In this document: positions 26,244-35,458 of the stretch, piece by piece | Layout: each line of letters begins with the position of its first letter | Position numbering within the stretch: position 1 is the first letter of the stretch | Assembly: GCA_964477085.1 (NCBI GenBank) | Contig: CAYZDF010000007.1 | Span: forward strand, 10,571 to 74,570 | Source of the DNA: Dichloromethanomonas sp964477085 | Lineage (GTDB): Bacteria; Bacillota; Desulfitobacteriia; Desulfitobacteriales; Syntrophobotulaceae | Direction of reading: 5' to 3' | DNA length: 64,000 nucleotides | Position numbers and translations under genes: made by a program | Notes under the pieces: model-generated | What the model was told of the DNA's origin: nothing | The model's input: the letters and a program-made list of their open reading frames with translations, nothing else | Databases searched by the model: none

Positions 26244-26810
26244 TTATACTTCGAAAATCTGATTTAAATCTTCAATGGTTTCCTGTAGTAATTCTATCCT
26301 CTCTTGCTGAGTATCGATGATACCCTGCAGAACGGTTTTGGCGTTATCTAGCTGACCTTCTCTTTTTGCAACTCTTAATTTGACAACTTCCCGGTGAATA
26401 TTGCCAAGTTCATTTTTGATTTGAGTCTTATCCGCTTTGATGACTTCCAGATATTCCTTGAGGTCCTGGAGCTGCTCTTCAGTCAGCTCTTCTTTCTGTT
26501 CTCTCAGCTCTTTAATGGTTTCCCTAACTTTGTTTCTAGTCTGAGTAAGCTCATTACGCAGCTTGATAATCTCTACATTATTCTTGCGAATTTCATCATA
26601 GTAAGGCTTCAGTTCCTGCATCGAAGTCCTGATGAGTTGAACTCTTTCTTGAACTTTCTCTCCAGTTGTAACCTGACCTTTGTCCCTTTGCACCATCTTC
26701 TGAGCCCCGGTGGTATCTTCAGTGGTTGTATTACTAGCTAAGACGGCGTTACTACTTAATAACAAGCAGATTAATGTTAAGATTGCAATCCATTTCTTTG
26801 TCTTTTTCAT
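26244..26810 (-). CDS. Secreted coiled-coil protein
   Basis: The 188-residue protein has a signal peptide ending near NAVLAS (residue 26). The rest is a long charged coiled coil: LKPYYDEIRKNNVEIIKLRNEL (partly quoted), then ELREQKEELTEEQLQDLKEY and a repeat of Gln/Glu-rich helices. It contains no cysteine in the mature part. It lies downstream of a lipoprotein gene and a kinase/regulator pair on the same strand. This layout recalls Spy/CpxP-like helical chaperones controlled by envelope-stress systems, but no LTxxQ motif is obvious, so the role is inference. Confidence 0.65.
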   Translation of the reverse strand: MKKTKKWIAILTLICLLLSSNAVLASNTTTEDTTGAQKMVQRDKGQVTTGEKVQERVQLIRTSMQELKPYYDEIRKNNVEIIKLRNELTQTRNKVRETIKELREQKEELTEEQLQDLKEYLEVIKADKTQIKNELGNIHREVVKLRVAKREGQLDNAKTVLQGIIDTQQERIELLQETIEDLNQIFEV

Positions 26811-26826
26811 GACATTATACCTCCTA

Positions 26827-27129
26827 TCAATTAAAATCTGTTTCCGCTACTTCGTCCAGCGAATTAGCATTGTTGAGTATCTCGTCAAGCTCTCTCGTTA
26901 TATCGTCCAATACAGCTTCTTTTTCATCACTAGGCGCCTGACTACCCGACTTTGCGATCACTGATATCTCTTTGCTGCCACTACCTTGTGATGTACTACT
27001 TTGTGGGTTTTGTTGAACACCCGTTTCCTGCTGTTGTGGAACGGATGGTTCCTTCCCAACATCTGTTGAGCACCCCACGGTTCCTAACCCGAGAGAATAG
27101 ACTAACAATACCACTAAAACAACTCTCAT
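26827..27129 (-). CDS. Small predicted lipoprotein
   Basis: From the ATG at 27129 the 100-residue protein has a signal sequence and a lipobox, LGTVGC, placing the lipidated cysteine at about residue 20. The next 50 residues are a Ser/Gln/Pro-rich disordered linker and the end is a short acidic helix (DDITRELDEILNNANSLDE). GGGGAGG lies about eight bases before this ATG; an earlier in-frame start would spoil the signal peptide. It sits between the kinase gene and the coiled-coil gene, 16 bases before the latter, and may tether or partner with it. Confidence 0.68.
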   Translation of the reverse strand: MRVVLVVLLVYSLGLGTVGCSTDVGKEPSVPQQQETGVQQNPQSSTSQGSGSKEISVIAKSGSQAPSDEKEAVLDDITRELDEILNNANSLDEVAETDFN

Positions 27130-27240
27130 GCGACAAACCTCCCCGGCTGATTTAAGCACGTACCTGATTCATCCAGTTGAACTCATTATAGAAGGTAAAT
27201 ATCAATAAAAACATGATAATTTGTAAACAAATTGTAAACT

Positions 27241-28656
27241 TTACTTTGGGAAAATAAGCCTGACCTCTGTACCCTTTCCAAGCTCACTATAAGCCGTGAT
27301 CGTCCCTCCATGCAGTTCGACTAGCATCTTGGCAATATTGAGACCAAGGCCTGTACCTCCCGTTGTTCCCTGTCTGGACTTATCGCCACGGTAGAACTTC
27401 TCGAAGATAAGTGGAAGATCTTCAGGCACTATTCCCTGCCCGTTATCTTTAATCATAATAGTGACCTTTTCCAAAGTCTCTGTAGCGCTGATTAGAATCT
27501 CCCCGTTTTCCTTCGTGAATTTCAAGGCATTATCTAAAATGTTCAGGATGATTTGCTTCAGCCGCTCTTCATCCGCATAAATCTCGATCGTTTGGGGACA
27601 GTCTATCTCAATCCTAATTCTTTTACCATTGTCTTTTACACCTGTATTCTCCAGTAGTTTTTCAATCAAGTCTTTTAAAAAGAGATACTTCCGAGACAAA
27701 TGGATCGTTCCTGATTGCATCTTGGCATGTTCCAGGATATCACTGGTCAGTGCGATCAACCTTTTCGTTTCTTCCCTGATAACTCTGAGATATTTATCAT
27801 AGTTTTCTGGCTTGACAATACCGTCGAGCATCCCTTGAACAAACCCATTGATTGTCGTCAGTGGTGTCTTCAAATCATGAGAGACACTGGCAATAAATTC
27901 CCGGCGCATATTTTCTACTGACAAAATCCGATTTTTCATATGATTAAAAGCATTGGCCATCAGATCTAATTCATCACCTGAATGGAAGTCTAAATCTTCA
28001 ATCTGGTCTCCTTCAGCAATTTTTCGTGCTCCTTCCTCCATTGCTTTTAATGGTCTGGAGATCTTCCTGGATACGGAATAAATGATGACTCCGCTGATGA
28101 TCAAAGCAATGAGTGCCGATATCCAAATAATCATATTGATTCTGGCAATATTGGCATTGATCTCATTAATGGGGGCAAAAAGCAGGACAGCTCCTTCAAT
28201 ATGACCGACCTGATTTTCCAATGGAATACCGGCAAAAACAACATGCGTATCGAATTTGTCCGAGTACTGCTTTTGGCGATATACTTCTTCACCTTGAAGG
28301 ATGGCCTTTAGATCCTGGATCAGATAACTATCGACCACTTCCTGATCCAGGATTACATTTCGTTCCTGTAGGGAAGCCTGACTATACTTGATGGCGTAGA
28401 TTCTGGAACCCGTCAGCGAACTTAGGATATCCAAGGAATGACTTAATTCAGAGTAGGGAATTTCATTATTTTGATAGCTCTCCACACGTGAAGCTGTTTG
28501 AACGGCAGCAGAACGCAATTCATCTTGTTTTTGCTTAAAAACGTAATTGTTATATCCCCAGGAAAGGAGCAAAGCAATAATCAAGAGAAGCGTCATCATC
28601 AGAGCCAAATAGGTTGTAAGCAGCTTGGTAAAAATGGATTTTTTAATTCTAAACAT
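27241..28656 (-). CDS. Membrane sensor histidine kinase (HAMP type)
   Basis: The 471-residue kinase has a first span at about residues 12-32, an extracytoplasmic sensor domain of about 135 residues, a second span near 170-190, a HAMP linker, then the histidine motif SVSHDLKTPLTTINGF (about residue 260). ATP-binding motifs are NILDNALKFTKENG, DNGQGI and GTGLGLNIAKMLVELHGG. The layout matches PhoR/ResE/YycG-like kinases. Its start overlaps the upstream regulator's end by eight bases. A lipoprotein and a secreted coiled-coil protein follow, which may be part of its sensing or output. Confidence 0.92.
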   Translation of the reverse strand: MFRIKKSIFTKLLTTYLALMMTLLLIIALLLSWGYNNYVFKQKQDELRSAAVQTASRVESYQNNEIPYSELSHSLDILSSLTGSRIYAIKYSQASLQERNVILDQEVVDSYLIQDLKAILQGEEVYRQKQYSDKFDTHVVFAGIPLENQVGHIEGAVLLFAPINEINANIARINMIIWISALIALIISGVIIYSVSRKISRPLKAMEEGARKIAEGDQIEDLDFHSGDELDLMANAFNHMKNRILSVENMRREFIASVSHDLKTPLTTINGFVQGMLDGIVKPENYDKYLRVIREETKRLIALTSDILEHAKMQSGTIHLSRKYLFLKDLIEKLLENTGVKDNGKRIRIEIDCPQTIEIYADEERLKQIILNILDNALKFTKENGEILISATETLEKVTIMIKDNGQGIVPEDLPLIFEKFYRGDKSRQGTTGGTGLGLNIAKMLVELHGGTITAYSELGKGTEVRLIFPK

Positions 28657-29353
28657 CGGTTTCCAGCTTATAGCCTACACCCCAGATCGTTCGAATCCGA
28701 CAAGATGTAGAAGCTCCTTCCAGTTTTTCTCGCAGTCGGTTGATGTGAACGTCAACTGTCCGGGTATCTCCTTCAAAAGTATAATCCCATACTTTTTCAA
28801 GGAGCTGCTCACGTGAGAACACCCGATTCTTATTGCGCAATAAAAAATACAGGAGTTGAATCTCTTTAGGTTTTAACTCAAATTTATGTCCATCGATCCT
28901 CAGCTCATAACGGTCAATGTCAACCTCAATGTTTCCAACGGTCAGGATATGGGTAGTAGGCATGTCTGTATTATTCCTATTTTCACGAACCGTTTTATGT
29001 TTTAATCGTGCCTTAACTCTGGCTACCACTTCTCGTGGTTCAAATGGTTTAACAATATAATCATCGGCGCCAAGTTCAAATCCCTGAACCTTATCCTCTA
29101 CCATATCGCGTGCTGTCAACATAATCACCGGTATGCTGCTTGATTTTTTGATCATTTTACATACTTCCCAGCCGTTGATAACAGGGAGCATAATATCCAA
29201 TACGATCAGATCAATCTCTTTTTCCCTAAGTACATTAAGAGCATTGCTTCCATCATGGGAAAAGATAAGGGAATATCCTTCATTGGTAAGATACAGTTCA
29301 AGAAGTTGGCAAATATTCTTATCATCGTCTACGATAAGGATAGTCGTCGTCAT
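28649..29353 (-). CDS. OmpR/PhoB-family response regulator
   Basis: The 234-residue regulator has the receiver acidic pocket VDDDKNI, phospho-acceptor Asp in LIVLDIMLPVINGW, Thr in MLTARD and Lys in DDYIVKPFEPRE, then a winged-helix domain with EIQLLYFLLRN and RTVDVHINRLREKL ending IWGVGYKLE. I place the start at ATG 29353 (MTTTILIVDDD), preceded by GGGAGGAAATGT. It is the first gene of a four-gene run that includes its kinase, a lipoprotein and a coiled-coil protein. Confidence 0.92.
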   Translation of the reverse strand: MTTTILIVDDDKNICQLLELYLTNEGYSLIFSHDGSNALNVLREKEIDLIVLDIMLPVINGWEVCKMIKKSSSIPVIMLTARDMVEDKVQGFELGADDYIVKPFEPREVVARVKARLKHKTVRENRNNTDMPTTHILTVGNIEVDIDRYELRIDGHKFELKPKEIQLLYFLLRNKNRVFSREQLLEKVWDYTFEGDTRTVDVHINRLREKLEGASTSCRIRTIWGVGYKLETDV

Positions 29354-29399
29354 GACATTTCCTCCCTCTCGGAAATCCAATAAATGCACCGGTGACTTT

Positions 29400-29408
29400 A
29401 TTATAGCA
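29400..29408 (-). promoter_or_regulatory. Extended -10 promoter for the response regulator
   Basis: On the reverse strand TGCTATAAT (29408-29400) is a perfect extended -10 element about 45 bases before the start codon. The -35 region is poor, as is usual for extended -10 promoters. Confidence 0.55.
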
Positions 29409-29728
29409 AATCTACACCCTGGTTTTACTGTCTAATTTTGCTAGATTTGGTAAGAAACAAAAAGGACTCAGAGTAATTTGAATCCTTTTAGGAGCTTAAA
29501 TCCTTGTTGTATTAAGATCATATTGTTTCAAATCATTAAAACAAAATTTTTTTAGGTTCTGCTTTATATTGCCTAAATTATAGGTGGATAAACTCATTTA
29601 ATCGAGTTTAAGGTGGTGCTCTTAAGTTTTTCCTACCCGTATGATTATACTTGTCTCCTTTTATTAAAAATACTTGCATAAGATTATATAGAAAAACTTA
29701 TGTATTCACTTGGGAGGCGGTAACGAGA
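29409..29728. other. Intergenic region between divergent genes
   Basis: This AT-rich stretch separates the leftward regulator from the rightward unknown gene. It contains an imperfect hairpin near 29459-29490 (arms AAAAGGA and TCCTTTT) and one near 29587-29611 (AAACTC and GAGTTT). No ORF with a ribosome binding site is visible. Confidence 0.45.
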
Positions 29729-30328
29729 ATGAGAACGATAAGATTAAGAAGTGCTGTTGCTATAGTTATTTTTGCTCTCCTTTTTCAGTATCTTCTTCTG
29801 AGAGGCCCAGAAATCATCTTATCTTATGGCAGTTTCATCAAATACCATCATGTCAAAGAGGTCCTTGCCAATGGTTATAAGCCTCATCAGTATCGAATGG
29901 CTGACTATGTCGTAGCATTAGAGTTACCGGAAGATACTGAAGTGCATTGTACGCCTGACCAAGGAGAGGAAATGAAGTTCAATATTTATTTTGTCAATAA
30001 GAGTTTGGCTTTTCGTGGCTATATTCAGGTCTGGAGAGTGGAAGATTTGCAGTCTTTCCTCGAACAAAGTAAGTCCCTTAGTCCGTTTGACTTTATCTCT
30101 TATCATATGCAGCATTTGCAAGGTAACTCACAAGGTTTCAAAACAGAATGGTCCGCTGATTTTGGCGAGAGTGTGGTAAGCGGCCTCGAATACTGGTGGT
30201 CATTGGATTCCAATGAAGTGGTCAGGTTGTCATTCTTTACGGATACACGTGAAATTCCCAAAGAATTAGCTGATGTTTCCGACCATATCAGAAGGTCCTT
30301 AGGAGTGAACTCCCAGCAAATCATCTAA
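29729..30328 (+). CDS. Membrane-anchored protein of unknown function
   Basis: The 199-residue product (ATG 29729, with GGGAGGCGG eight bases upstream) has one N-terminal membrane span, about residues 10-28 (VAIVIFALLFQYLLL), followed by a soluble extracytoplasmic domain of mixed alpha/beta character with a single conserved-looking cysteine and several aromatic motifs (GYIQVWRVEDLQSFLE, GLEYWWSLD). No catalytic motif or family is recognised. It stands alone, divergent from the two-component operon. Confidence 0.6.
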   Translation: MRTIRLRSAVAIVIFALLFQYLLLRGPEIILSYGSFIKYHHVKEVLANGYKPHQYRMADYVVALELPEDTEVHCTPDQGEEMKFNIYFVNKSLAFRGYIQVWRVEDLQSFLEQSKSLSPFDFISYHMQHLQGNSQGFKTEWSADFGESVVSGLEYWWSLDSNEVVRLSFFTDTREIPKELADVSDHIRRSLGVNSQQII

Positions 30329-30421
30329 CGCCAGATCATACAAGCAACTCTTCTATGACAAGGCAAAAGAGGCTGACGGCAAAACATTCTGCAACAAGCC
30401 TCCTCCGCTATTTGGAATTGA

Positions 30422-31027
30422 TTATCCGTCTGTTTTTCTTAGCGAAGCAGTGGCACCACATACTTCCACCATTCGTTTGGCTAAAATCTCTGCTCTCCTT
30501 AGAGCGAACTCATCTTCCCCACCTGGTTTCTGAGCACATACCCCATGATGTCCGCAGTCATCCTCATGGTAGCCATCCCCAACGATGATCATGCCTTGAA
30601 CAAGCATGATATCGTGTAATGCTTTGATGGTCGTTTCCTGACCACCGTACTTCGAATTGCCTACGGTTACCCCTGCTGCTACGGTATTATACAGACCTTT
30701 TTCTCCTCTAAGTTTCCGTGTCTTATCAAAAAAGGCCTTGAGTTGGCCCGAAACACTGCCGAAGTATACCGGACTCCCCAGGAGTATGCCGTCAGCCTTC
30801 TTTAATTGCTCATAGGCTTCAGCCAAAGCTGTACCTTGGAAGCACTGTCCTGAACAAGGATTGGTACAGGCGATGCAGAAAGGCTGTTTTGCACTTTTCA
30901 AAAGTTCAGGTACATCCAAAATAATGGTTTCTGCTCCCAGACTCTTTGCCTTGATGAGTATCTTTTCTAAGAGAGCTTTGGTGTTTCCATTTTTGTTCGG
31001 ACTTCCGTTTAACCCAACGATTAACAT
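30422..31027 (-). CDS. Flavodoxin-fold NAD(P)H-dependent reductase with Cys motif
   Basis: The 201-residue protein begins MLIVGLNGSPNKNGNTKALL, the phosphate-binding loop of the NADPH-dependent FMN reductase family, and contains GSPVYFGSVSGQLKAFFD for the flavin ring. Between them CIACTNPCSGQCF is a cysteine cluster like those of clostridial iron-sulfur flavoproteins, here three or four Cys within about 12 residues. It probably binds FMN and perhaps an Fe-S cluster and takes part in electron transfer or detoxification. GAGGTGTCGAA precedes the ATG. It is monocistronic. Confidence 0.82.
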   Translation of the reverse strand: MLIVGLNGSPNKNGNTKALLEKILIKAKSLGAETIILDVPELLKSAKQPFCIACTNPCSGQCFQGTALAEAYEQLKKADGILLGSPVYFGSVSGQLKAFFDKTRKLRGEKGLYNTVAAGVTVGNSKYGGQETTIKALHDIMLVQGMIIVGDGYHEDDCGHHGVCAQKPGGEDEFALRRAEILAKRMVEVCGATASLRKTDG

Positions 31028-31255
31028 TTCGACACCTCTTATTAAACTTTTTTATTTTTGATTGGTACAGTTTGATTTCTACATAACAGAGCAAAACCCT
31101 TTTAGAGTTCAACTCTTTTACTGATAAATACTACTTTAGCCATTTTTAGGGAATAATGTATAATAGACATAGGCTTCATTACGTAAACTTATGTCTTCAG
31201 TAAAATGATTGTTATTAGTATGGATCACTATAATTTAGGCATTAAGGATAAAAAG

Positions 31256-32074
31256 ATGAACACGTTAGAATTAAAAGCTGCAGCTCTGGCTAACGAACTT
31301 AACTTGAATAAAATTGCTGCCCATTTCGGCATTAACCGAAAGTATAGATGGGAAGAGTCCTTAAAGTTAAACGAATCCTCTCTAAAAGGGATCGTACTGG
31401 ACCCATCTCAGAAAACGGTTATTATTTTTTTCTTCGGCAGCATGGTTTTTGTCAACTTTCAGCACCATGAAATTATTGATGTGATCAAGTATCTGGGACG
31501 AGTTGAAAAGAATCTGTTCACTATTAATTCTCTTGAGTATGTTGATGATTATAGTATTGAACTCGACCCCGACCAGGAATTACTGATCGGTCACGAGACA
31601 CTTATCTCTCCTGAACAAAGAGATTATCATCAAGAGATCATTGCGACCATCCTGGCTAAATCCGTAGCCCTGGAAAGGATTGAAGTGGATATCGACAACC
31701 TGCTCGATGAGATTGAAGATATCGTGCTCGACCTCCGTAAAGGTAATCTTGATGTTTCAGATCGTAAACTGGCTAAGACCTCCGCCAGGATTCTGGGATT
31801 CCGCTTAAATACTATCTCTTCCATCATGCTTCTGGATAAGCCTGAGATCACTTGGACAAATGAGGAAGCGGAGGCTCTCTATAACCGGTTAAGTTCCCTA
31901 TTTGAGTTAGCTGATCGTTATGAGAACATGCGGCATAAGACTGAGATGCTGATGGATATTACCCAAGTATTTACGGAGTTAGCCCACAATAAGCGAGGTA
32001 ATCGTTTAGAATGGATTATTATCATCCTGATCGCCTTCGAGATCGTCTTATCGCTTGCTGAAAAAATTCTATAG
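31256..32074 (+). CDS. RMND1/YagE-like DUF155 family protein
   Basis: The 272-residue protein has a DUF155 domain with WEESLKLNESSLKGIVLD, IFFFGSMVFVNF and a long helical region (ALERIEVDIDNLLDEIEDI), ending in a C-terminal membrane span (IIIILIAFEIVLSLAEKIL). Eukaryotic relatives (RMND1) support mitochondrial translation; the bacterial role is unknown. I prefer ATG 31256 because AAGGAT lies six bases upstream; an in-frame ATG at 31205 lacks a site. A TGTATAAT box at 31157-31164 could be its -10 element. Confidence 0.8.
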   Translation: MNTLELKAAALANELNLNKIAAHFGINRKYRWEESLKLNESSLKGIVLDPSQKTVIIFFFGSMVFVNFQHHEIIDVIKYLGRVEKNLFTINSLEYVDDYSIELDPDQELLIGHETLISPEQRDYHQEIIATILAKSVALERIEVDIDNLLDEIEDIVLDLRKGNLDVSDRKLAKTSARILGFRLNTISSIMLLDKPEITWTNEEAEALYNRLSSLFELADRYENMRHKTEMLMDITQVFTELAHNKRGNRLEWIIIILIAFEIVLSLAEKIL

Positions 32075-32122
32075 TTTACCTTTTTATCCATAGATCTTTG
32101 TCAGAAGTCTTTGGATATTTTA

Positions 32123-32406
32123 CTCAACTTTCCCACTTGGAAAACTTATATTTTTAAATATCTTTATAGATACTTGACTTTGCTTGGGTCAGTCTTCGTA
32201 ATGATAGCCGCTTTCGGCTGATTGCGCCCTCCATGACGCAATCAGCCGCGCTTCGCAATCCGTGCTCCGCTTGGCGCTGGCTATTCATTACGAAAACTAG
32301 TCAGGGGTTGCCGTAAGTTTTTTGGTTGCATTCTTTTGGACCCATTCTGTTCAATTCAAGAGTCGTAACCTAGAGTTAGGTCTCAAGTTTAGATGGGAAA
32401 GTTGAG
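32123..32406. mobile_element. Small non-autonomous (MITE-like) element with 13-bp terminal inverted repeats
   Basis: The ends are perfect inverted repeats, CTCAACTTTCCCA (32123-32135) and TGGGAAAGTTGAG (32394-32406). They are flanked by the direct repeat TATTTTA at 32116-32122 and 32407-32413; the next two bases, CT, also match. No transposase frame fits in its 284 bases. The centre is GC-richer and palindromic: GGCTGATTGCG (32216-32226) pairs with CGCAATCAGCC (32237-32247), and TTCGTAATGATAGCC (32195-32209) pairs with 32279-32294 with one bulge. The right 50 bases recur, inverted, at 63949-64000. Confidence 0.82.
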
Positions 32407-32509
32407 TATTTTACTTATAATCTTGGCAAGATATGCTCGCCATCAGATTTTAGAAAGTACAGGCTACTTAATATCCTTGAGCCGGAAATTGATTAAATCA
32501 ATATAGTAA

Positions 32510-32536
32510 GAAAAACCGCGATGTTAATCGCGGTTA
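32510..32536 (-). terminator. Intrinsic terminator of the glcF-glcD unit
   Basis: AACCGCGAT and ATCGCGGTT pair around GTTA. On the reverse strand the stem is followed by TTTCTTACT. It lies about 40 bases after the glcF stop codon. Confidence 0.8.
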
Positions 32537-32575
32537 TTTTCTCTAAGAATTGTATTCTTGATATTCGTTCATCTG

Positions 32576-33856
32576 TTATCTCTTGCCCTTGGCATACGCC
32601 TCGGCTAAAAGCTGTATCGGATGAACAACATTATGGTTTAGTCCGGCATTGATGACACCACTGGCAATCTGAAGCCTGCATGCGGGACAGCCCGTTGCAA
32701 CGGTCTCCGTGTTGGTGGTTGCTATATCAGCAATTTTCTTGTTGGAAATCTTGCCGGATAGTTCGGGATGGACGATCATGAACGATCCTGCCATACCACA
32801 GCAACGGCCTGGTTCTTTCATCTCGATCAATTCCAAGCCAGGGATGCTTTTTAGGATCTTACGAGGCTCCTTGTTGATACCCTGACCTCTGTTAAGATGG
32901 CAAGGATCATGATAAGTAACCTTACGTTTGATTGTACCCAGACCCTCTTTCTTAAAGAGAACCACTTTTACCAGAAACTCGTGAATGTCATAGGTTTTCT
33001 TTTCCCATTTTTCTGCAAGCTTATGGTATTCCGGATCACCTTCCAGCAACTGGGCAAAGGAATGTTTCCAGGCTCCACCACAGGAAGAGCACGAAACGAT
33101 AATGGCATTGACACCGGCTTTTTCAAACGCTTGAATATTTCTTTTGGCCATGTCAATGGCACTTTTGATATCACCATTGACAGATGCAGGAATCCCACAA
33201 CATCCTTGTTCAGAGGGGATGATGACTTCAACGTTATTCTCTCTTAATACATCAACCACAGCCTTACCCATATCTGTATAGAAGTAGTTGATCATACAGC
33301 CGGTGAAGAATCCTACCTTCATCTTCGGATTAGGGACTTCCACCTTCTGATACATGGTGCGGAATGTCTTTGGCGCAAGATTAGGAAATACCTTATCTTT
33401 ACCCAGGCCTACATCCAATCTCATTCTGGCACCGTAATCCTTGCCTTCAACGCGTTTCATGGCCAGGCCCTGGAACTTACTGCCTGTCTTCATGCCGAAA
33501 TCAAACAAACGTTGAAGTTTCAAGGTCTTAAAAATCACGCTCTTGATGGGATGCAGCCCTTTACGGCGGACAGCCTCTGCTCTTGCAGCCAGAATAATCT
33601 TATCGAAAGGCACCGCATTCGGACAGTTTTTGTTACAGGCCATGCAAGTCGTACAGAGCGAAAAGCGATCAGCAAGACCTTCTGTCATCTCAATCTTCCC
33701 TTCGAGAAGATGTTGGACAAGGCTGATCTTTCCTCTGGCAACCCCAACTTCCTGCAGGGTTTCTTTAAAAATAGGGCAAACTGCCTGGCAGTTACCACAC
33801 TTCATACATTTGATCAGATATTCTTGAATCGAATCCAGAGAAGTATAGATTGACAT
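32576..33856 (-). CDS. glcF: Glycolate/D-lactate oxidase iron-sulfur subunit
   Basis: The 426-residue protein has two ferredoxin motifs, CMKCGNCQAVCP (about residue 18) and CTTCMACNKNCP (about 68), followed by two CCG domains: GCCGIPASVNGD with SCSSCGGAW, and DPCHLNRGQG with GRCCGMAGSF and CPACRLQI. It passes electrons from the FAD subunit to an acceptor. AAGGAGGAGTAATCA precedes the ATG and only three bases separate it from the glcD stop, so the two are co-translated. The substrate may be glycolate or D-lactate; the sequence does not decide. Confidence 0.85.
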   Translation of the reverse strand: MSIYTSLDSIQEYLIKCMKCGNCQAVCPIFKETLQEVGVARGKISLVQHLLEGKIEMTEGLADRFSLCTTCMACNKNCPNAVPFDKIILAARAEAVRRKGLHPIKSVIFKTLKLQRLFDFGMKTGSKFQGLAMKRVEGKDYGARMRLDVGLGKDKVFPNLAPKTFRTMYQKVEVPNPKMKVGFFTGCMINYFYTDMGKAVVDVLRENNVEVIIPSEQGCCGIPASVNGDIKSAIDMAKRNIQAFEKAGVNAIIVSCSSCGGAWKHSFAQLLEGDPEYHKLAEKWEKKTYDIHEFLVKVVLFKKEGLGTIKRKVTYHDPCHLNRGQGINKEPRKILKSIPGLELIEMKEPGRCCGMAGSFMIVHPELSGKISNKKIADIATTNTETVATGCPACRLQIASGVINAGLNHNVVHPIQLLAEAYAKGKR

Positions 33857-33859
33857 TGA

Positions 33860-35251
33860 TTACTCCTCCTTTATCACCATTTTGCCAGGATTGAGGATAT
33901 AATTGGGATCAAGTGCTTCTTTGATGCGGCGGATGGTATCAACTCCGGCTGGGCCGAATTCCAAAGGAAGGTACTTCACTTTTCCGATACCAATACCATG
34001 CTCGCCGGAGAGAGTTCCGTCCAAAGCAATCGCAGCTTTGAAGATCTCATCGACGGCTTGTTCCATACGATGCACTTCATCCTGATCTCTGGGATCGATA
34101 GTAATGGTTGGATGAAGGTTACCGTCCCCAGCGTGACCGTAGGTTCCGATCATAAGATTATATTTCTCGGCAATACGACGTATTTCTTTAATTACCTTAG
34201 GAATGTTGCTGCGTGGAACAGTGGCGTCTTCCAAAACAAGCGCAGGTTTGACCTGAGCGAGAGATGGCAAAGCATTACGACGAGCGAACCAGATAAGATC
34301 TCTTTCTTCGTCTGTTTTCGCTACTTTAATATCGACAGCTCCGTTCTCACGGCAGACCTTCTCCACTAGTGGCGCTTCCCTCTCCACCACTTCTTTATAG
34401 CCATCTACTTCAATGAGAAGAACCGCTTGGGCATCTACCGGCAGTCCGGCATGGGTAAAGTTTTCTACCGTTCTGATGGTGACATTATCCATAATCTCAA
34501 GAGTCGCAGGAATAACTTTATTGCGGATGATAGCGGAGATCGCATTTCCTGCTTTGTCCAAATCATCGAAAACAGCCAGCATACTCTTTCTTGCTTCAGG
34601 TGCAGGAATGAGCTTAACCAGAAGCCTGGTGATGATACCTAAAGTACCTTCAGCACCTGTGAAGAGTGCGGTAAGATCGTAGCCGGACACGTTTTTAACA
34701 GTCTTACCACCCCATTTAATGACATCCCCATTGGCCAGAACAAGCTCCATACCCATGATATAGTGTTTAGTTACACCATATTTGAGTCCTCTTAAGCCAC
34801 CTGAACATTCAGAGACAGATCCCCCCATGGTTGCGGTGGAAACTGTACCGGGATCGGGAGGATAAATTAAACCATGTGGTACTGCTGCATTATTAAGGTC
34901 CTGAATAATAACACCCGGTTGAACCGTTGCACAGAGATTATCAGCATCAACTTCCAAAATCTTATTCATTTTCATGGTAGTCAGTACAATACCCTTTTTA
35001 ATCGGAATTGCACCACCACTTAAGTTGGTACCTGATCCTCTTGGATAGATTGGTACATTATAACGGTTAGCAATTTTAACCACCTCGACGACGTGTTCGG
35101 TAGTTACGGGTGTAACGACGACATCAGGTTCAACACTTGGAACAGCGGCAGTCGCATCGTAAGAGTATGTGACTAAATCTTCTTTTTCACTTAGAACATT
35201 TTCCTTACCTAAAGCTTTAATCAGTTCGTTTAGAACTTCCTTGGTGAACAT
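33860..35251 (-). CDS. glcD: FAD-linked glycolate/D-lactate dehydrogenase subunit
   Basis: The 463-residue flavoprotein has the FAD-binding type 4 fold: PRGSGTNLSGGAIP (about residues 75-88), DPGTVSTATMGGSVSECSGG, GYDLTALFTGAEGTLGI, and the C-terminal GTYGHAGDGNLHP and GEHGIGIGK histidine motifs. It oxidises a 2-hydroxyacid in the cytoplasm and hands electrons to GlcF. The ATG at 35251 has AGGAGG nine bases upstream; the earlier ATG at 35260 would touch that site. A FadR-type regulator gene lies 207 bases upstream on the same strand. Confidence 0.86.
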   Translation of the reverse strand: MFTKEVLNELIKALGKENVLSEKEDLVTYSYDATAAVPSVEPDVVVTPVTTEHVVEVVKIANRYNVPIYPRGSGTNLSGGAIPIKKGIVLTTMKMNKILEVDADNLCATVQPGVIIQDLNNAAVPHGLIYPPDPGTVSTATMGGSVSECSGGLRGLKYGVTKHYIMGMELVLANGDVIKWGGKTVKNVSGYDLTALFTGAEGTLGIITRLLVKLIPAPEARKSMLAVFDDLDKAGNAISAIIRNKVIPATLEIMDNVTIRTVENFTHAGLPVDAQAVLLIEVDGYKEVVEREAPLVEKVCRENGAVDIKVAKTDEERDLIWFARRNALPSLAQVKPALVLEDATVPRSNIPKVIKEIRRIAEKYNLMIGTYGHAGDGNLHPTITIDPRDQDEVHRMEQAVDEIFKAAIALDGTLSGEHGIGIGKVKYLPLEFGPAGVDTIRRIKEALDPNYILNPGKMVIKEE

Positions 35252-35458
35252 TACTATCATCCTCCTTATTTATTTAAAATATATTGCGGTCTGACCATAA
35301 TACATATTACAAATTTATTATAGTTTCCCAAACACAACTTGTAAACATTTTAATTTCTGAAAAATTAGACTTTGTTGTGTTTCTTTAACAATAAATTTAA
35401 ATAATTCGTAGAGAATGACTATTAGTAAGTAACACGAATGATAATTCTTAGATAACTC

